Below are positions 23,674 through 32,566 of a DNA stretch of 64,000 bases, one piece after another. The notes under the pieces were generated by a model. It was not told where the DNA came from, ran no database searches, and saw only the letters and a list, made by a program, of their open reading frames with translations. The translations under genes and the position numbers were made by a program. The stretch comes from Pusillibacter faecalis (lineage in GTDB: Bacteria; Bacillota; Clostridia; Oscillospirales; Oscillospiraceae), in contig NZ_AP023420.1 in assembly GCF_018408705.1 (NCBI RefSeq), forward strand, positions 2,542,001 to 2,606,000, read 5' to 3'. The stretch's first letter is position 1, and every line of letters begins with the position of its first letter.

Positions 23674-26067
23674 TTACGCCCGCTTCATTTCCTGTTTCTT
23701 GTCCTCCGGGCGGGTGGTCATAATGGCGTACAGCTCGGTATTCTGCGGGAAGCGGTCAACAAACGGGATGGTGGTGTTCCCGAAGAACAACAGCCCTTCG
23801 CCGGAATTGGTGTGGGTCACATAGGAAAGCTGGTGGGGGCTGATACCGAGCTGTTTGGCTAAAATCTGCCTGTCGCCCTGCGCCTGCGAGAGCAGCACAA
23901 GAAAGTCCGAGTTTTCAAAGATGTTCTCGATCTCCGGGCTTGCCAGAAAATCCTTCACGTTCTGCGTTAAAGCACTGGGAACGCACCCTTTTTTTCGCAG
24001 CATTTTCCAGATCGCCACACAGTAGCTTGCCGTCAGCCGGTCACGGAGCAGCACATGGAACTCGTCGAAGTAGCACCATGTAGCGATACCGCGGAGGAAA
24101 TTCATGGACACCTGCGAGTTTACCAAGTCCTGCATAATGAGCATGGCAATCGTCCGAAGCCCGGCCCCCAGCTTTTTTAAGTCAAGGCATACCAGACGGC
24201 GGTTCAAGTCCACATTGGTTTCATGGTTGAATACGTTAAGGGAACCTGACACATAGATTTCAAGGGCCGTTGCCAGCCGTACCGCCTCGCCCTCCGGCTG
24301 GGAACAGAGCAGGTCATACAGGGTTTGGAGAGTCGGCATTTTGCTTGTTTCCGGGTCCTGCAAGTGTTCCCGGTACATCTGGCGCACACAGCGGTCAATG
24401 ACGGTCCGCTCCACCGGCTGCAAGCCATCCTTGCCGCCAACGATCAGCTCCATCAGTGACAGGATAAAGTCGGCTTTCAGCGCCATCGGGTTTTCCTCGT
24501 CAAAGCTCAGGTCAATGTCCATTGGATTGATGTGGTGGGGGCTGTCCGGGGCGATCTCGATGACCTGACCGCCCAGCCGCTTGATAAGGGGCGAGTATTC
24601 GCCCATCGGGTCCACCACAATGATCCGGTCACGGGTGGCAAGGAACACGTTCACAAGCTCCCGCTTTGCGGCAAAGGATTTGCCGGAACCCGGCACACCG
24701 AGGAACAGGCCGTTGGGGTTTTTGAGCTTCTTCCGGTTTGCCATGATGACGTTATGGGAAAGAGCGTTGAGCCCGTAATAGACGGCCTCGCCGTCCATGC
24801 GGAGCTCCTGCGTCATAAAGGGAACGAAAATGGCCGTGGAGCTGGTCGTCATGCCGCGCTTGATCTCAATGCCGTTATGGCCCAACGGCAGGCTGGAAAG
24901 AAAACCGTCCTCCTGCTGGAAGTCCAGCCGCTTCAAGGTGCAGTTGTATTTCTGAACGATACCCGACACCGTGAACAGGTCATTGTCCAGCTCCCGGCGG
25001 GTCGGGGCCATGTTCACCACAAGGAAGGTCAACAGGAACATTCGCTCGTTCCGGCTCTGCAAATCTTCCAAGAGGGTCTTTGCGTCGTTGCTGTACGTCA
25101 CAAGGTCGGGCGGGAGTATGTCCATGTCGTACCCGGCCCGGGCTGCCTTCTTTTGTTCCTCCACCTTCATCTTGTCAATGTCGGAGACTTTGGCCTTGAT
25201 GGATTTCACGGCGGCGGCCTGATCGACGGTTTGGATATGGAGAGTGATGGTCATTTCCGCATCCATTTCCAAAAGCTCCGCCAGCAGCTTGTCCGAGAGC
25301 TCTGAGGCCAAAATCTGCAAGTAGGAGGCAGCGCCCCAAGTCGTCCCCACCCGGAACAGACGGCTGAAACGAAAATCGAAACTGTCCGGGGCGATAAAGT
25401 CTTTGGTGGAGAGCCCGGTTTTGGGGATCATATCCCATGAAAACCGGAAGGGGGAGCCGCTGCCGGGGTGGAGCTGCCCGTGAAGAAGCTCCAGCCGTTC
25501 CAGCCCCGAAAGGGATCGGCACTTGACGCCCAGCTTTTTGAAGTTCCCGCAAATGTCCGCCTCTACACGTTCCAGCCTTGCCCTGGCGGTGGAAAGGTCG
25601 TCCACATTCACGCCGAAGGTCAGGAGCTTTGTGCGGACAATGCCGTTGTTGCTTTTGGCGATCTGGTTTTCCAGCATTTCCACATACTCACACCGGACGC
25701 TGTTGTAATCATCGTCCTGCATGGGGATGTTCACGCTGTACCGGCTGCCCGGGCGGCTCCGGTGGTTGAGGAAGGAAAGCTGGAACGGAAGGCTGCTGTC
25801 AAAGTAGTTCAGACAGGCGCTCCATCCGTCAAAAATGGCTGCCTGATCTTCGGACTGTGCGAGCTGGTAGTTGATGTCCTCGTATTCAATGGTTTTGGTG
25901 TAATAGCGGTCCGCTACCCGGCACACCCCGTCCCGGTACATTTCCCGGTAAGGGAGGGTCTGCTGGGCGGTGGTGGGAATGTTCTTTCCCTTTGTGAACA
26001 GGCCGAGAAGGCCCTGCTTTTCAGGCTTTCTGCCTGCGGGCTTTCCGGCCCTTCTGTTGTTTCGCAA
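23674..26067 (-). CDS. virB4: VirB4-like conjugation ATPase
   Basis: About 797 residues from TTG at 26,067, behind AGGAGGCGCAGCCGA. Walker A is GVPGSGKSFAAK; Walker B lies in WCYFDEFHVLL, with the conserved QNVKDFLASPEIENIFENS motif after it. It powers assembly and substrate transfer of the type IV secretion channel at the inner face of the membrane. It overlaps prgI by 47 bases. It is complete and uninterrupted. Confidence 0.93.
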   Translation of the reverse strand: MRNNRRAGKPAGRKPEKQGLLGLFTKGKNIPTTAQQTLPYREMYRDGVCRVADRYYTKTIEYEDINYQLAQSEDQAAIFDGWSACLNYFDSSLPFQLSFLNHRSRPGSRYSVNIPMQDDDYNSVRCEYVEMLENQIAKSNNGIVRTKLLTFGVNVDDLSTARARLERVEADICGNFKKLGVKCRSLSGLERLELLHGQLHPGSGSPFRFSWDMIPKTGLSTKDFIAPDSFDFRFSRLFRVGTTWGAASYLQILASELSDKLLAELLEMDAEMTITLHIQTVDQAAAVKSIKAKVSDIDKMKVEEQKKAARAGYDMDILPPDLVTYSNDAKTLLEDLQSRNERMFLLTFLVVNMAPTRRELDNDLFTVSGIVQKYNCTLKRLDFQQEDGFLSSLPLGHNGIEIKRGMTTSSTAIFVPFMTQELRMDGEAVYYGLNALSHNVIMANRKKLKNPNGLFLGVPGSGKSFAAKRELVNVFLATRDRIIVVDPMGEYSPLIKRLGGQVIEIAPDSPHHINPMDIDLSFDEENPMALKADFILSLMELIVGGKDGLQPVERTVIDRCVRQMYREHLQDPETSKMPTLQTLYDLLCSQPEGEAVRLATALEIYVSGSLNVFNHETNVDLNRRLVCLDLKKLGAGLRTIAMLIMQDLVNSQVSMNFLRGIATWCYFDEFHVLLRDRLTASYCVAIWKMLRKKGCVPSALTQNVKDFLASPEIENIFENSDFLVLLSQAQGDRQILAKQLGISPHQLSYVTHTNSGEGLLFFGNTTIPFVDRFPQNTELYAIMTTRPEDKKQEMKRA

Positions 26068-26407
26068 TCGGCTGCGCCTCCTTTCTGGCGCTAAGCAGCG
26101 CATAGAAGTTTTCGGTTTTGTAAGGCCGCACACGGGGATAGAGGAACCGGGTGCGGATGATGTTTTTCAGCACTTTTTCCAGCGGCAGACCGTCTCGTTC
26201 ATACATAGCCAGAAAGAAGAACGGGAGCATGAGGCCGATCATCAGGAACATGGCGGCACTGTTCCCGATACTGCCACGGGAAAACAGGTAAGCCGGGAGG
26301 CCCACCGCCGCTGCGCTGGAAAAACAAACAAGCTGGCGCTTCGTTAGGTTGAAGGCCAGCTTTGTCTTGATTTTGGAAAGGTCTTTTGGTACTGGCACAT
26401 AGGCCAT
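26021..26407 (-). CDS. prgI: PrgI-family conjugation membrane protein
   Basis: 128 residues. VPVPKDLSKIKTKLAFNLTKRQLVCF matches PrgI, followed by two hydrophobic segments (SSAAAVGLPAYLFS and SAAMFLMIGLMLPFFFLAM). VirB3-like partner of VirB4 in the membrane complex. The ATG follows AGGAGGTGTACCAAA. Confidence 0.88.
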   Translation of the reverse strand: MAYVPVPKDLSKIKTKLAFNLTKRQLVCFSSAAAVGLPAYLFSRGSIGNSAAMFLMIGLMLPFFFLAMYERDGLPLEKVLKNIIRTRFLYPRVRPYKTENFYALLSARKEAQPIAKQQKGRKARRQKA

Positions 26408-26428
26408 TTTGGTACACCTCCTTTATTG

Positions 26429-26451
26429 CTTCGGGCCAGCATGGCCCGAGG
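26429..26451. repeat. ICE2 palindrome at 26.4 kb
   Basis: CTTCGGGCC/GGCCCGAGG arms around AGCAT, between the stop at 26,452 and the prgI ribosome-binding site. Confidence 0.9.
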
Positions 26452-27072
26452 TTATCTTGCGGCCTCTTTGGCCGGGGCTGTGCTGCGGGCAGCTTCGGCG
26501 GCCTCTCGTCCGCTCTGCCTTGCCCGCCAGTATTCGGGGTGATACTGCCGGATGGACTGATTGAGTTTTTCTTCAAACTGTCCTTTGTCCTTAATGCGGT
26601 CAGGGATGTTCCACAGTTTTTTGTCCAGCAGTTCCCGGAGCACCACACTTTCCTGTGCGTCCTCCTCATAGCAGATATAGCCCTTATCCTTGAAGCCGCA
26701 CTTTTTCGCCGCCGGGGAGAGGACGGCGGCTACCTCGTTTGCCACCATCGTTCCGCCGTGGCTGGCGGTAGATACCAGAAACACCCCCGGACAGAGGGTT
26801 TCACAGCTTTGCACCTCGCCCCATGGGGAGCTTTTCGGCGCATGGAACATTCCGCCCGTCCGGCTCCGGTCCGCCTGCATGAGTGCTGCCTTTTCTAAGA
26901 TGGCTTTCAGTTCCGGGGAAAAATAGGCATATTCCCGAAGGACACGGGCGGCGTCCCCGCCGCAGGCGTTCATCAACAGGGTATAGGCGTCGCTGTCCGC
27001 TTTGGTACAGCGGCCCAGCAGTTTTCCGTCATAGTAGCAGGCCGCGTCATAGCCCGTCCGTTTGCGTGGCAT
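26452..27072 (-). CDS. Conserved ICE protein of unknown function (DUF7007-like)
   Basis: 206 residues from the ATG at 27,072. The middle has VSTASHGGTMVANEV and YICYEEDAQESVVLRELL, weakly like DUF7007. No membrane segment. It lies between prgI and the SpoVG-like gene, each separated by a palindrome. Role in transfer unknown. Confidence 0.55.
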   Translation of the reverse strand: MPRKRTGYDAACYYDGKLLGRCTKADSDAYTLLMNACGGDAARVLREYAYFSPELKAILEKAALMQADRSRTGGMFHAPKSSPWGEVQSCETLCPGVFLVSTASHGGTMVANEVAAVLSPAAKKCGFKDKGYICYEEDAQESVVLRELLDKKLWNIPDRIKDKGQFEEKLNQSIRQYHPEYWRARQSGREAAEAARSTAPAKEAAR

Positions 27073-27091
27073 GGTTCCCGCCTCCTTTCTG

Positions 27092-27114
27092 CTTCGGGCC
27101 AGCATGGCCCGAGA
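27092..27114. repeat. ICE2 palindrome at 27.1 kb
   Basis: CTTCGGGCC/GGCCCGAG arms around AGCAT, abutting the stop codon at 27,115. Confidence 0.9.
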
Positions 27115-27537
27115 TCAACGCTCTGCGCTGCGGCTGGGTTTTTCCTTCGGAGGCCGTTCCGCCTTTGCCTGTTCGGCAGCCGCTTTCCCGGCCTTGAGCT
27201 GTTCACTGATGGACGCACGCTCGGCAGAGCCGCGCTCCGCCATCTGTTCCAGCTTTACTTCATAGGCTTGCAGAACAGCGGTGTTGAGCTGTTCCCGGAA
27301 CTCCTTCGTGACAGGATAGGCCATATCCCGGTAGCCGCCCTTGCCGTCCGGCTGGCTGGGCATCCCAAGAAAGAGGCCCTTGCTGCCCTGTACGATTTTC
27401 AGATTTTCCACCACAAAGCAGTCATTGAATTTCACGCTGGCAAAGCCCATGAGGTTTTTCACAGGTTCGATGACCCGCACGCTTACATCCAGTTTCAAAG
27501 GGGCGGCTGGTGTTCCGCCCGCAGTTTTTTCCTGCAT
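27115..27537 (-). CDS. SpoVG-like protein
   Basis: 140 residues. The core VRVIEPVKNLMGFASVKFNDCFVVENLKIVQG and LFLGMPSQ match SpoVG, a small nucleic-acid-binding regulator. The C-terminus is an Ala/Glu/Lys-rich helical tail not found in the short bacterial forms. In conjugative elements it is a common backbone gene; its exact role is not known. Confidence 0.8.
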   Translation of the reverse strand: MQEKTAGGTPAAPLKLDVSVRVIEPVKNLMGFASVKFNDCFVVENLKIVQGSKGLFLGMPSQPDGKGGYRDMAYPVTKEFREQLNTAVLQAYEVKLEQMAERGSAERASISEQLKAGKAAAEQAKAERPPKEKPSRSAER

Positions 27538-27553
27538 GGATTTCTCCTTTCCG

Positions 27554-27576
27554 CTTCGGGTCAACATGGCCCGAAG
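27554..27576. repeat. ICE2 palindrome at 27.6 kb
   Basis: CTTCGGGTC/GGCCCGAAG arms around AACAT, one mismatch, four bases after the VirB6-like stop. Confidence 0.9.
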
Positions 27577-27580
27577 TCTC

Positions 27581-28447
27581 TTAATGGCAGCCGAAGATGG
27601 ATTTTGCAAGACTGCCTGTTTTGAATAAGGTAAAACACAGCAACACCGTATATCCCACGCATCCCCAGATCGCCCCGATGGGGTCGCCGTCGGTGGCGAT
27701 ACTCTGGATCAGCACCGCGTAGATGGCGACACAGACCAAAATGAGCAAGCCTTGAAAGCCCACCGCAAAGAGGGAGCGGAAATAGTTCTGCCCCATGTGT
27801 CCGGTTTCCCGGTTGGGGACGGTGGCAAACGGGATGGGTGCCAAACTTGTGAGTAAGTAAATTTCAATCATACGGCCATATACGATAACGAAGATCACGA
27901 TGTTTAAGGCAATCATGGTAAGCTGAATCAGGAATGACTGGAGCCAGAGGCCAAACAGGGGGCCTAACTCCATTGCCTCCAGCTCGGTCCGCAGACTGTC
28001 CATTACATCCGTTGTGATCTCTGTTCCGTTCTGGATAATGCCCGCCGATTGCTGGATGACGTGCTGGCTCACGTCAAAGACGGCCAGCACGATATTGAAG
28101 GTATTCGTCAGGATCATTACCGCCACAAAGGTTTTGAACACCCACTTGAAAAACATCCATGTGTCAACATCATGGAGGTTGTTGCGGTCAATGAGCATTT
28201 GTATCAGCTCATAGGTCATTACAAAAGTGAGGATGACCCCGGCGATTGGCAGGATGGCGGTTTCAGAGATTTGCCGTATCATGGAAAAGACCCCGGCGTT
28301 CCAGTCCGCCGGGGTCGTGCCTACCTGTGTGGCGATCTCGCCAACGCTCTGATTGACGTTATTGAAAAGGCCATCCAGATTTCCCATGATACCATCGACA
28401 AGCAAACCTTTGAGCCATTCAACGATTGCGTCGATGATAAAGTCCAT
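27581..28447 (-). CDS. VirB6/TrbL-like conjugation membrane protein
   Basis: 288 residues with about six hydrophobic segments, including ETAILPIAGVILTFVMTYEL, FKTFVAVMILTNTFNIVLAV and LTSLAPIPFAT. The family forms part of the channel base. Upstream is the Maff2-family gene, here split by element C, so in this arrangement it would be transcribed from inside or through that element. Confidence 0.85.
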   Translation of the reverse strand: MDFIIDAIVEWLKGLLVDGIMGNLDGLFNNVNQSVGEIATQVGTTPADWNAGVFSMIRQISETAILPIAGVILTFVMTYELIQMLIDRNNLHDVDTWMFFKWVFKTFVAVMILTNTFNIVLAVFDVSQHVIQQSAGIIQNGTEITTDVMDSLRTELEAMELGPLFGLWLQSFLIQLTMIALNIVIFVIVYGRMIEIYLLTSLAPIPFATVPNRETGHMGQNYFRSLFAVGFQGLLILVCVAIYAVLIQSIATDGDPIGAIWGCVGYTVLLCFTLFKTGSLAKSIFGCH

Positions 28448-28489
28448 ACATCAGCTCCTTTTCTGGAAAAAGGGACAACGGGTAAGGGT

Positions 28490-28582
28490 TAGCTGAACAG
28501 GCCGGACAGCAGAGGGATAAGCTGCATACCGATCAGGACGACACCGCCGCCCGCCATGAGCTGCTTAATGCCCTGGCTCTTT
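28490..28582 (-). pseudogene. Maff2-family gene, C-terminal fragment
   Basis: Encodes KSQGIKQLMAGGGVVLIGMQ and a further hydrophobic end (LIPLLSGLFS), the second half of the Maff2-type small membrane protein. The first half is at 39,930-40,051, 11.3 kb away. No start codon of its own is visible, so it is probably silent while element C is present. Confidence 0.85.
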
Positions 28583-28630
28583 ACTGATGTGCGATAAAGA
28601 AGTAATAGAAGTGTAAAAAATTTTGCCGTT

Positions 28631-28663
28631 CCTATCCGGCACTTGCGCATTGTGTCGGATAGG
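28631..28663. repeat. Hairpin near the element C left end
   Basis: CCTATCCG faces CGGATAGG with a 17-base loop, just after the recombinase stop. It could be a terminator for the recombinase without a clear U-tract, or a recombinase arm site. Confidence 0.45.
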
Positions 28664-28671
28664 TCGGGCGG

Positions 28672-30282
28672 TTATTCGGGCAAGTCCACCTTGCCAACAA
28701 AAGAATAATAAATCTCAATGTCCTGTCTGCGGGTCTTGTTCTCGTCATAGCTGCACTCATGCACAACGATTTTCTCTACAAACTCCCGCAGCAGAGTAGG
28801 GGTAAGTTCTTCAAAGCTGGTATGCCGCCGGACAACATTCATAAACTTTTCTGCGTTCACGGTGGCTTCCTGTGCTTTGGAAAGCTCCGCTTGAATAGCA
28901 GCGGCTCTTTCTTTCAGCTCCCGTTGCTCTGCTTCATAGTCTGCCGACAGCTCTGTGAAACGCTCGTCTGATATGCGCCCGGTCACGCTGTCCTCATACA
29001 GCCGCTTGAAGATAGCGGATAACTCGGCTATGCGTTTCTCGGAGGCTTCCAGTTCCTTTTTCTTGGCGGCGTTCCTGCGTTTGCCCCCGTCCTCGTTCTG
29101 CTCAATCAAGAGTTTCATAAACCGGGCTTCATGCTTTGCCGCATAGCTGGTCACTTTCCGCAGATTGGAGAGTACACCAGCGGTCAAGAGGTCGGTGCGG
29201 ATAAAGTGCGCCGTACAGTCATGGGTGCGTTTCTTGTAGTTGCCGCAGATATAACAGTCCTGCTTGCGCTTGTCCGTCTGGTATCGCTGCTGATACATCA
29301 CGCTGCCGCAGTCCGCACAGAACAGTATGCCGGAGAACAAACCCACTTCATCATAGCGGTTTGGGCGTTTGCGCTGTTTGCGAAGCTCCTGCACCCGTTC
29401 CCATGTTTGGGTGTCTATGATAGGCTCGTGGTGGTTCTCGAAAATCACTTGCTTTTCCGGGGGATTTTCTACACTGTGCTTGACTTTGTAAGAAAGTTTT
29501 TCTGTCTTGAAATTTACCAGACAGCCTGTGTATTCCCGGTTTTCAAGGATATGCACTACGGTATTGGTCGCCCACTTGCACTCATAGCCGGGGTGGTAGC
29601 GGCGGGTGCTGCCCGTCCTGCGGTATTCAAGCGTTCCCGGCGTGGGGATTTGCTGCTCTGTGAGCATACGGGCTATCTTGGTCGGACCATTCCCGGCAAG
29701 ACAGAGGTTGTATATCTGCTTGACTACGGGTGCAGCTTCCTCGTCAATAATGAAATTTTCATCCTCGTCCATGAGGTAGCCATACACAGGCTTGCTTGTG
29801 ATGGGCTTGCCATTCATGCCTTTTGAGCGTTTTACTGCTTTGATTTTCTTGCTCGTATCTCTCACCAGCCATTCGTTAAAGATATTCCGCAGCGGGGCAA
29901 AGTCATTGTCGCCCTGTGCGCTGTCCACTCCGTCATTGATAGCGATGAAGCGGACACCTTTCTGTGGGAAAATCATTTCCGTGTACATTCCCACTTGCAG
30001 GTAGTTTCGCCCTAACCTCGACATATCCTTTACGATAACTGTCCCGACTTTTCCGGCTTCAATGTCCGCAAGCATGGCTTGAAAACCGGGTCTTTGAAAG
30101 TTCGCACCAGAATAACCGTCGTCCGTGTACCAGCGCAGATTGGAAAAGCCGTTCTGCTTTGCATAGGTTTCAAGGATACGCTTCTGATTGGAAATGGAAT
30201 TGCTTTCGCCTTGCAGCTCGTCCTCATGGGATAGTCTTGGGTAAAGGGCGGTAATTGGTTGTTGGTTGGTCTGTCTTAACAT
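28672..30282 (-). CDS. TnpX-like large serine recombinase of element C
   Basis: 536 residues: catalytic serine in YPRLSHEDE (S18), DDGYSGANFQRPGF, IVKDMSRLGRNYLQVGMY, a recombinase domain, zinc ribbon (CADCGSVMYQQ, CYICGNYKK) and a C-terminal coiled coil. It sits at the distal end of the element, unlike in element B. It should excise the element and restore the Maff2 gene. Confidence 0.94.
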   Translation of the reverse strand: MLRQTNQQPITALYPRLSHEDELQGESNSISNQKRILETYAKQNGFSNLRWYTDDGYSGANFQRPGFQAMLADIEAGKVGTVIVKDMSRLGRNYLQVGMYTEMIFPQKGVRFIAINDGVDSAQGDNDFAPLRNIFNEWLVRDTSKKIKAVKRSKGMNGKPITSKPVYGYLMDEDENFIIDEEAAPVVKQIYNLCLAGNGPTKIARMLTEQQIPTPGTLEYRRTGSTRRYHPGYECKWATNTVVHILENREYTGCLVNFKTEKLSYKVKHSVENPPEKQVIFENHHEPIIDTQTWERVQELRKQRKRPNRYDEVGLFSGILFCADCGSVMYQQRYQTDKRKQDCYICGNYKKRTHDCTAHFIRTDLLTAGVLSNLRKVTSYAAKHEARFMKLLIEQNEDGGKRRNAAKKKELEASEKRIAELSAIFKRLYEDSVTGRISDERFTELSADYEAEQRELKERAAAIQAELSKAQEATVNAEKFMNVVRRHTSFEELTPTLLREFVEKIVVHECSYDENKTRRQDIEIYYSFVGKVDLPE

Positions 30283-30393
30283 AAAATCCTCCGTTTCCGA
30301 CAGCCAGCCCCACTATTCCGTACCTTGATTGTACCACATGGGGCGGCTGTCTGTATAGCGGCAAAAGCGTCAAATCTGCTTCTTTATGGTCGG

Positions 30394-30582
30394 TCAAATC
30401 GCCGTTTTTTGTGTAGCAGCTTCCGCTTCCAGCACTTTCATCATCTTGTCGGCTGCGGTGTCGGTTGCGCCCTGCTTGAAGAAGCCGGAAACGGTAAGGA
30501 CGGAGTTGCCCATGCGGATTTCCGTCACACAGTCCGGGCGGCGGTCTGTTTTGGTGGTGCTTGTCTGTTTCGTTTCTGTCAT
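30394..30582 (-). CDS. TnpW-like small protein
   Basis: 62 residues from the ATG at 30,582. Core VTEIRMGNSVLTVSGFFKQG then a helix, as in TnpW-type proteins of Tn4451-like elements. The ATG overlaps the DnaC-like stop (ATGA). Close to the recombinase. A possible recombination accessory. Confidence 0.55.
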   Translation of the reverse strand: MTETKQTSTTKTDRRPDCVTEIRMGNSVLTVSGFFKQGATDTAADKMMKVLEAEAATQKTAI

Positions 30583-31433
30583 AGGCTCTCCTTTCGCTGC
30601 TTCATCAGTTGCTTTAAGCGTTCCAGCTTTTCCTGTGCGGTTTCCTTTCGGAAGTTGCTGCCCGTGAAGCGGACGGGGGCGCACATGGAAGTCAGCCTGT
30701 CATAGATACGGGCGTGGGGCGTGTCCTGCGGGTGCTGCAATTCCTCCAGCGTGAGGTTGGTCGTGGCGATCAGCGGCTTGCCGCTTCGGTAACGGCTGTC
30801 AATCACGCTGTAAACCTGTTCCAGCCCGTATTCTGTTCCTCGCTCCATACCGAAATCATCAAGTATCAGCAGAGGGTAGCTGCAAAGGCGGGAAATATAT
30901 TCGTTCCTGCCCTCAAAGCTGGCGGCAAGGTCACCCAGTATCGTTGCAAAGTTTGTCATGCAGACGGCAACCTCTTTTTCCATAAGGGCGTTGGCGATAC
31001 AGGCGGCAAGGTAGCTTTTTCCCGTCCCCACGCCGCCCCAAAACAGGTAGCCGATATTTTCAGCCTGCATGGTTTCCCAGCTCTCCACATAAAAGCGGGC
31101 GGTTTCGGTCTGCGGGTTTCTGCCGTTGTCATGCTCAAATGTCCAGTTCCGCATAGCAGGGTCGGTAAAGCCCCGGCGTTTCAAGTCCTCCACTTTTTCA
31201 AGGTGCTTCTGTCGGCTTTCGGCGGCTTGCTGCTTTTCACGGGCTGCCCGCTGGCAGTCGCACTCTGCCGGGTGGCGGTCACGCCCGAAACAAGTCTTTC
31301 CCTCTGCAAAATAGGCTTCTTTGGGCGTATGGCACTTACCGCAGTATAAAAGCCCGTCCTCGCCTGTGTAGTCCTCCGCTTCGGCGGTAGTGGCTGTAAT
31401 GTCCGTAATCATAGCTTCAATTCCGTTTTTCAT
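30579..31433 (-). CDS. DnaC-like helicase-loader ATPase
   Basis: 284 residues. N-terminal zinc-binding cysteines (CGKCHTP, CDCQR) then AAA+ motifs: Walker A GGVGTGKSYLAA and Walker B LLILDDFG. It loads a replicative helicase during replication of the excised element. It overlaps the replisome organizer by four bases. The element B homologue is at 41,792. Confidence 0.88.
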   Translation of the reverse strand: MKNGIEAMITDITATTAEAEDYTGEDGLLYCGKCHTPKEAYFAEGKTCFGRDRHPAECDCQRAAREKQQAAESRQKHLEKVEDLKRRGFTDPAMRNWTFEHDNGRNPQTETARFYVESWETMQAENIGYLFWGGVGTGKSYLAACIANALMEKEVAVCMTNFATILGDLAASFEGRNEYISRLCSYPLLILDDFGMERGTEYGLEQVYSVIDSRYRSGKPLIATTNLTLEELQHPQDTPHARIYDRLTSMCAPVRFTGSNFRKETAQEKLERLKQLMKQRKESL

Positions 31434-32179
31434 AAGCTCTCGCCCTCCTTGCATGAATAATCGGGTATGCCCTGTTTCGGGGCAGCCTTGCCTTTGGCAG
31501 CGTCCTCCTGCGCCCACTTGTAAATGGTGGCTGCATGGCTGTGGTACTGTTTCCCGGTGGAAGCGATATGGCAGGAAAGCCGGTCAATATAATACTCCCA
31601 CTTGTCGGGCAACTCTGTTTTTAGCCCGGAAAGCTCTGTATCGGTCAGTATCACATTGTTGTATCTGCCATAAGCGGCGGGGGCGGGGTGTCCCGTTTCT
31701 CCCTCTCTCTCTTTTTCTATCTCTATCTCTTTCTCTAACTCTATCTCTATCTCTGGTGGACGAATGTCGGACAAATGTCCGCCTTTTGTCCGGGGCGGTA
31801 AAAGTGCCTTGTTTTCCAGTCTTGCAGCCCGTTTCCGCTCGGCTTCGGTAGAGGACTGTCCTATCATCAGCTCAATGTCGGTCATATAGAAAGCCCCGCT
31901 GTCAAGCTGCTCCACAAGCCCCAACTGCCGGAAAATCTCTAAAGCCCTCTCAACCGTCCCTATCTGGTGGCGGGTCAGTGTCGCTATCATCTGCGCTGTG
32001 TAGGGGATATGCTCGTCAAGCTGCAATTTCCCGCCGTTTTTCAGCGATTTTAAGTACAGCTTCAAGAGGATATTGGAGTATAAAATCCCGTCTTTCATAT
32101 CTTCCAGCAGCACAATGGAGTCGCTGTCAAAAAAGTTCTCTTTCAGCTTGAGGTAGTAATACTTGCGGTTATCTGCCAT
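31430..32179 (-). CDS. Phage-type replisome organizer
   Basis: 249 residues starting MADNRKYYYLKLKENFFDSD, with the helical DNA-binding domain in IATLTRHQIGTVERALEIF. A long Glu/Lys/Ile stretch (RPPEIEIELEKEIEIEKE) links to a C-terminal domain. It probably recognises the element's replication origin and recruits the DnaC-like protein next to it. Confidence 0.85.
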   Translation of the reverse strand: MADNRKYYYLKLKENFFDSDSIVLLEDMKDGILYSNILLKLYLKSLKNGGKLQLDEHIPYTAQMIATLTRHQIGTVERALEIFRQLGLVEQLDSGAFYMTDIELMIGQSSTEAERKRAARLENKALLPPRTKGGHLSDIRPPEIEIELEKEIEIEKEREGETGHPAPAAYGRYNNVILTDTELSGLKTELPDKWEYYIDRLSCHIASTGKQYHSHAATIYKWAQEDAAKGKAAPKQGIPDYSCKEGESL

Positions 32180-32381
32180 TGTCCCTGTCCTCCTTTTTCC
32201 GGCGTTTGGAGTAGTAGTGGGGGCAGAGTATGATAACCGCCCGGAAGCTCTGCTTGCAGCTATGGGTACAGCCCCGGCAGAGGTCATTGTATGTGATACG
32301 ATCGCAGGTGGAATTCCCGACTTTCACTTGCCGCAGGAAAAAAGACCATTCCAGCCGCCGTTTCTTGCTCATTCTTGGCAT
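32169..32381 (-). CDS. Small cysteine-containing protein
   Basis: 70 residues from the ATG at 32,381 behind AGGAGCGCACCC. Contains CDRITYNDLCRGCTHSC, a possible zinc site, and a basic C-terminus. No family recognised. It overlaps the replisome organizer by ten bases. Confidence 0.55.
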   Translation of the reverse strand: MPRMSKKRRLEWSFFLRQVKVGNSTCDRITYNDLCRGCTHSCKQSFRAVIILCPHYYSKRRKKEDRDNGR

Positions 32382-32566
32382 GGGTGCGCTCCTTTCTGCC
32401 GTTTCCGCTGGTGTGGCGGTATCGGCGGTAATTCTGTATCATCTCGGTATCATTTTCGGGTTTTTTCTGCCCTATAAGCCCGTTAAAAAATCCTTTGGTA
32501 TTTGCGGATAGGGTACGGGGCAGCCCCCTTGTTCTGTATAGGTTCGGGTACATTTTGGGGCGGTTT

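Noticed and set aside
22456..23862. Long plus-strand frames opposite the NlpC/P60 and VirB4 genes
   Set aside because: Low-complexity antisense frames caused by high GC at the third codon position; the minus-strand genes have clear domains.
28490..28582. A separate small membrane gene
   Set aside because: The sequence is the exact continuation of the Maff2 fragment at 39,911-40,051 and has no start of its own.
32284..32553. An 89-codon minus-strand frame upstream of the replisome organizer
   Set aside because: Overlaps the better supported small cysteine protein in another frame and has no start signal.
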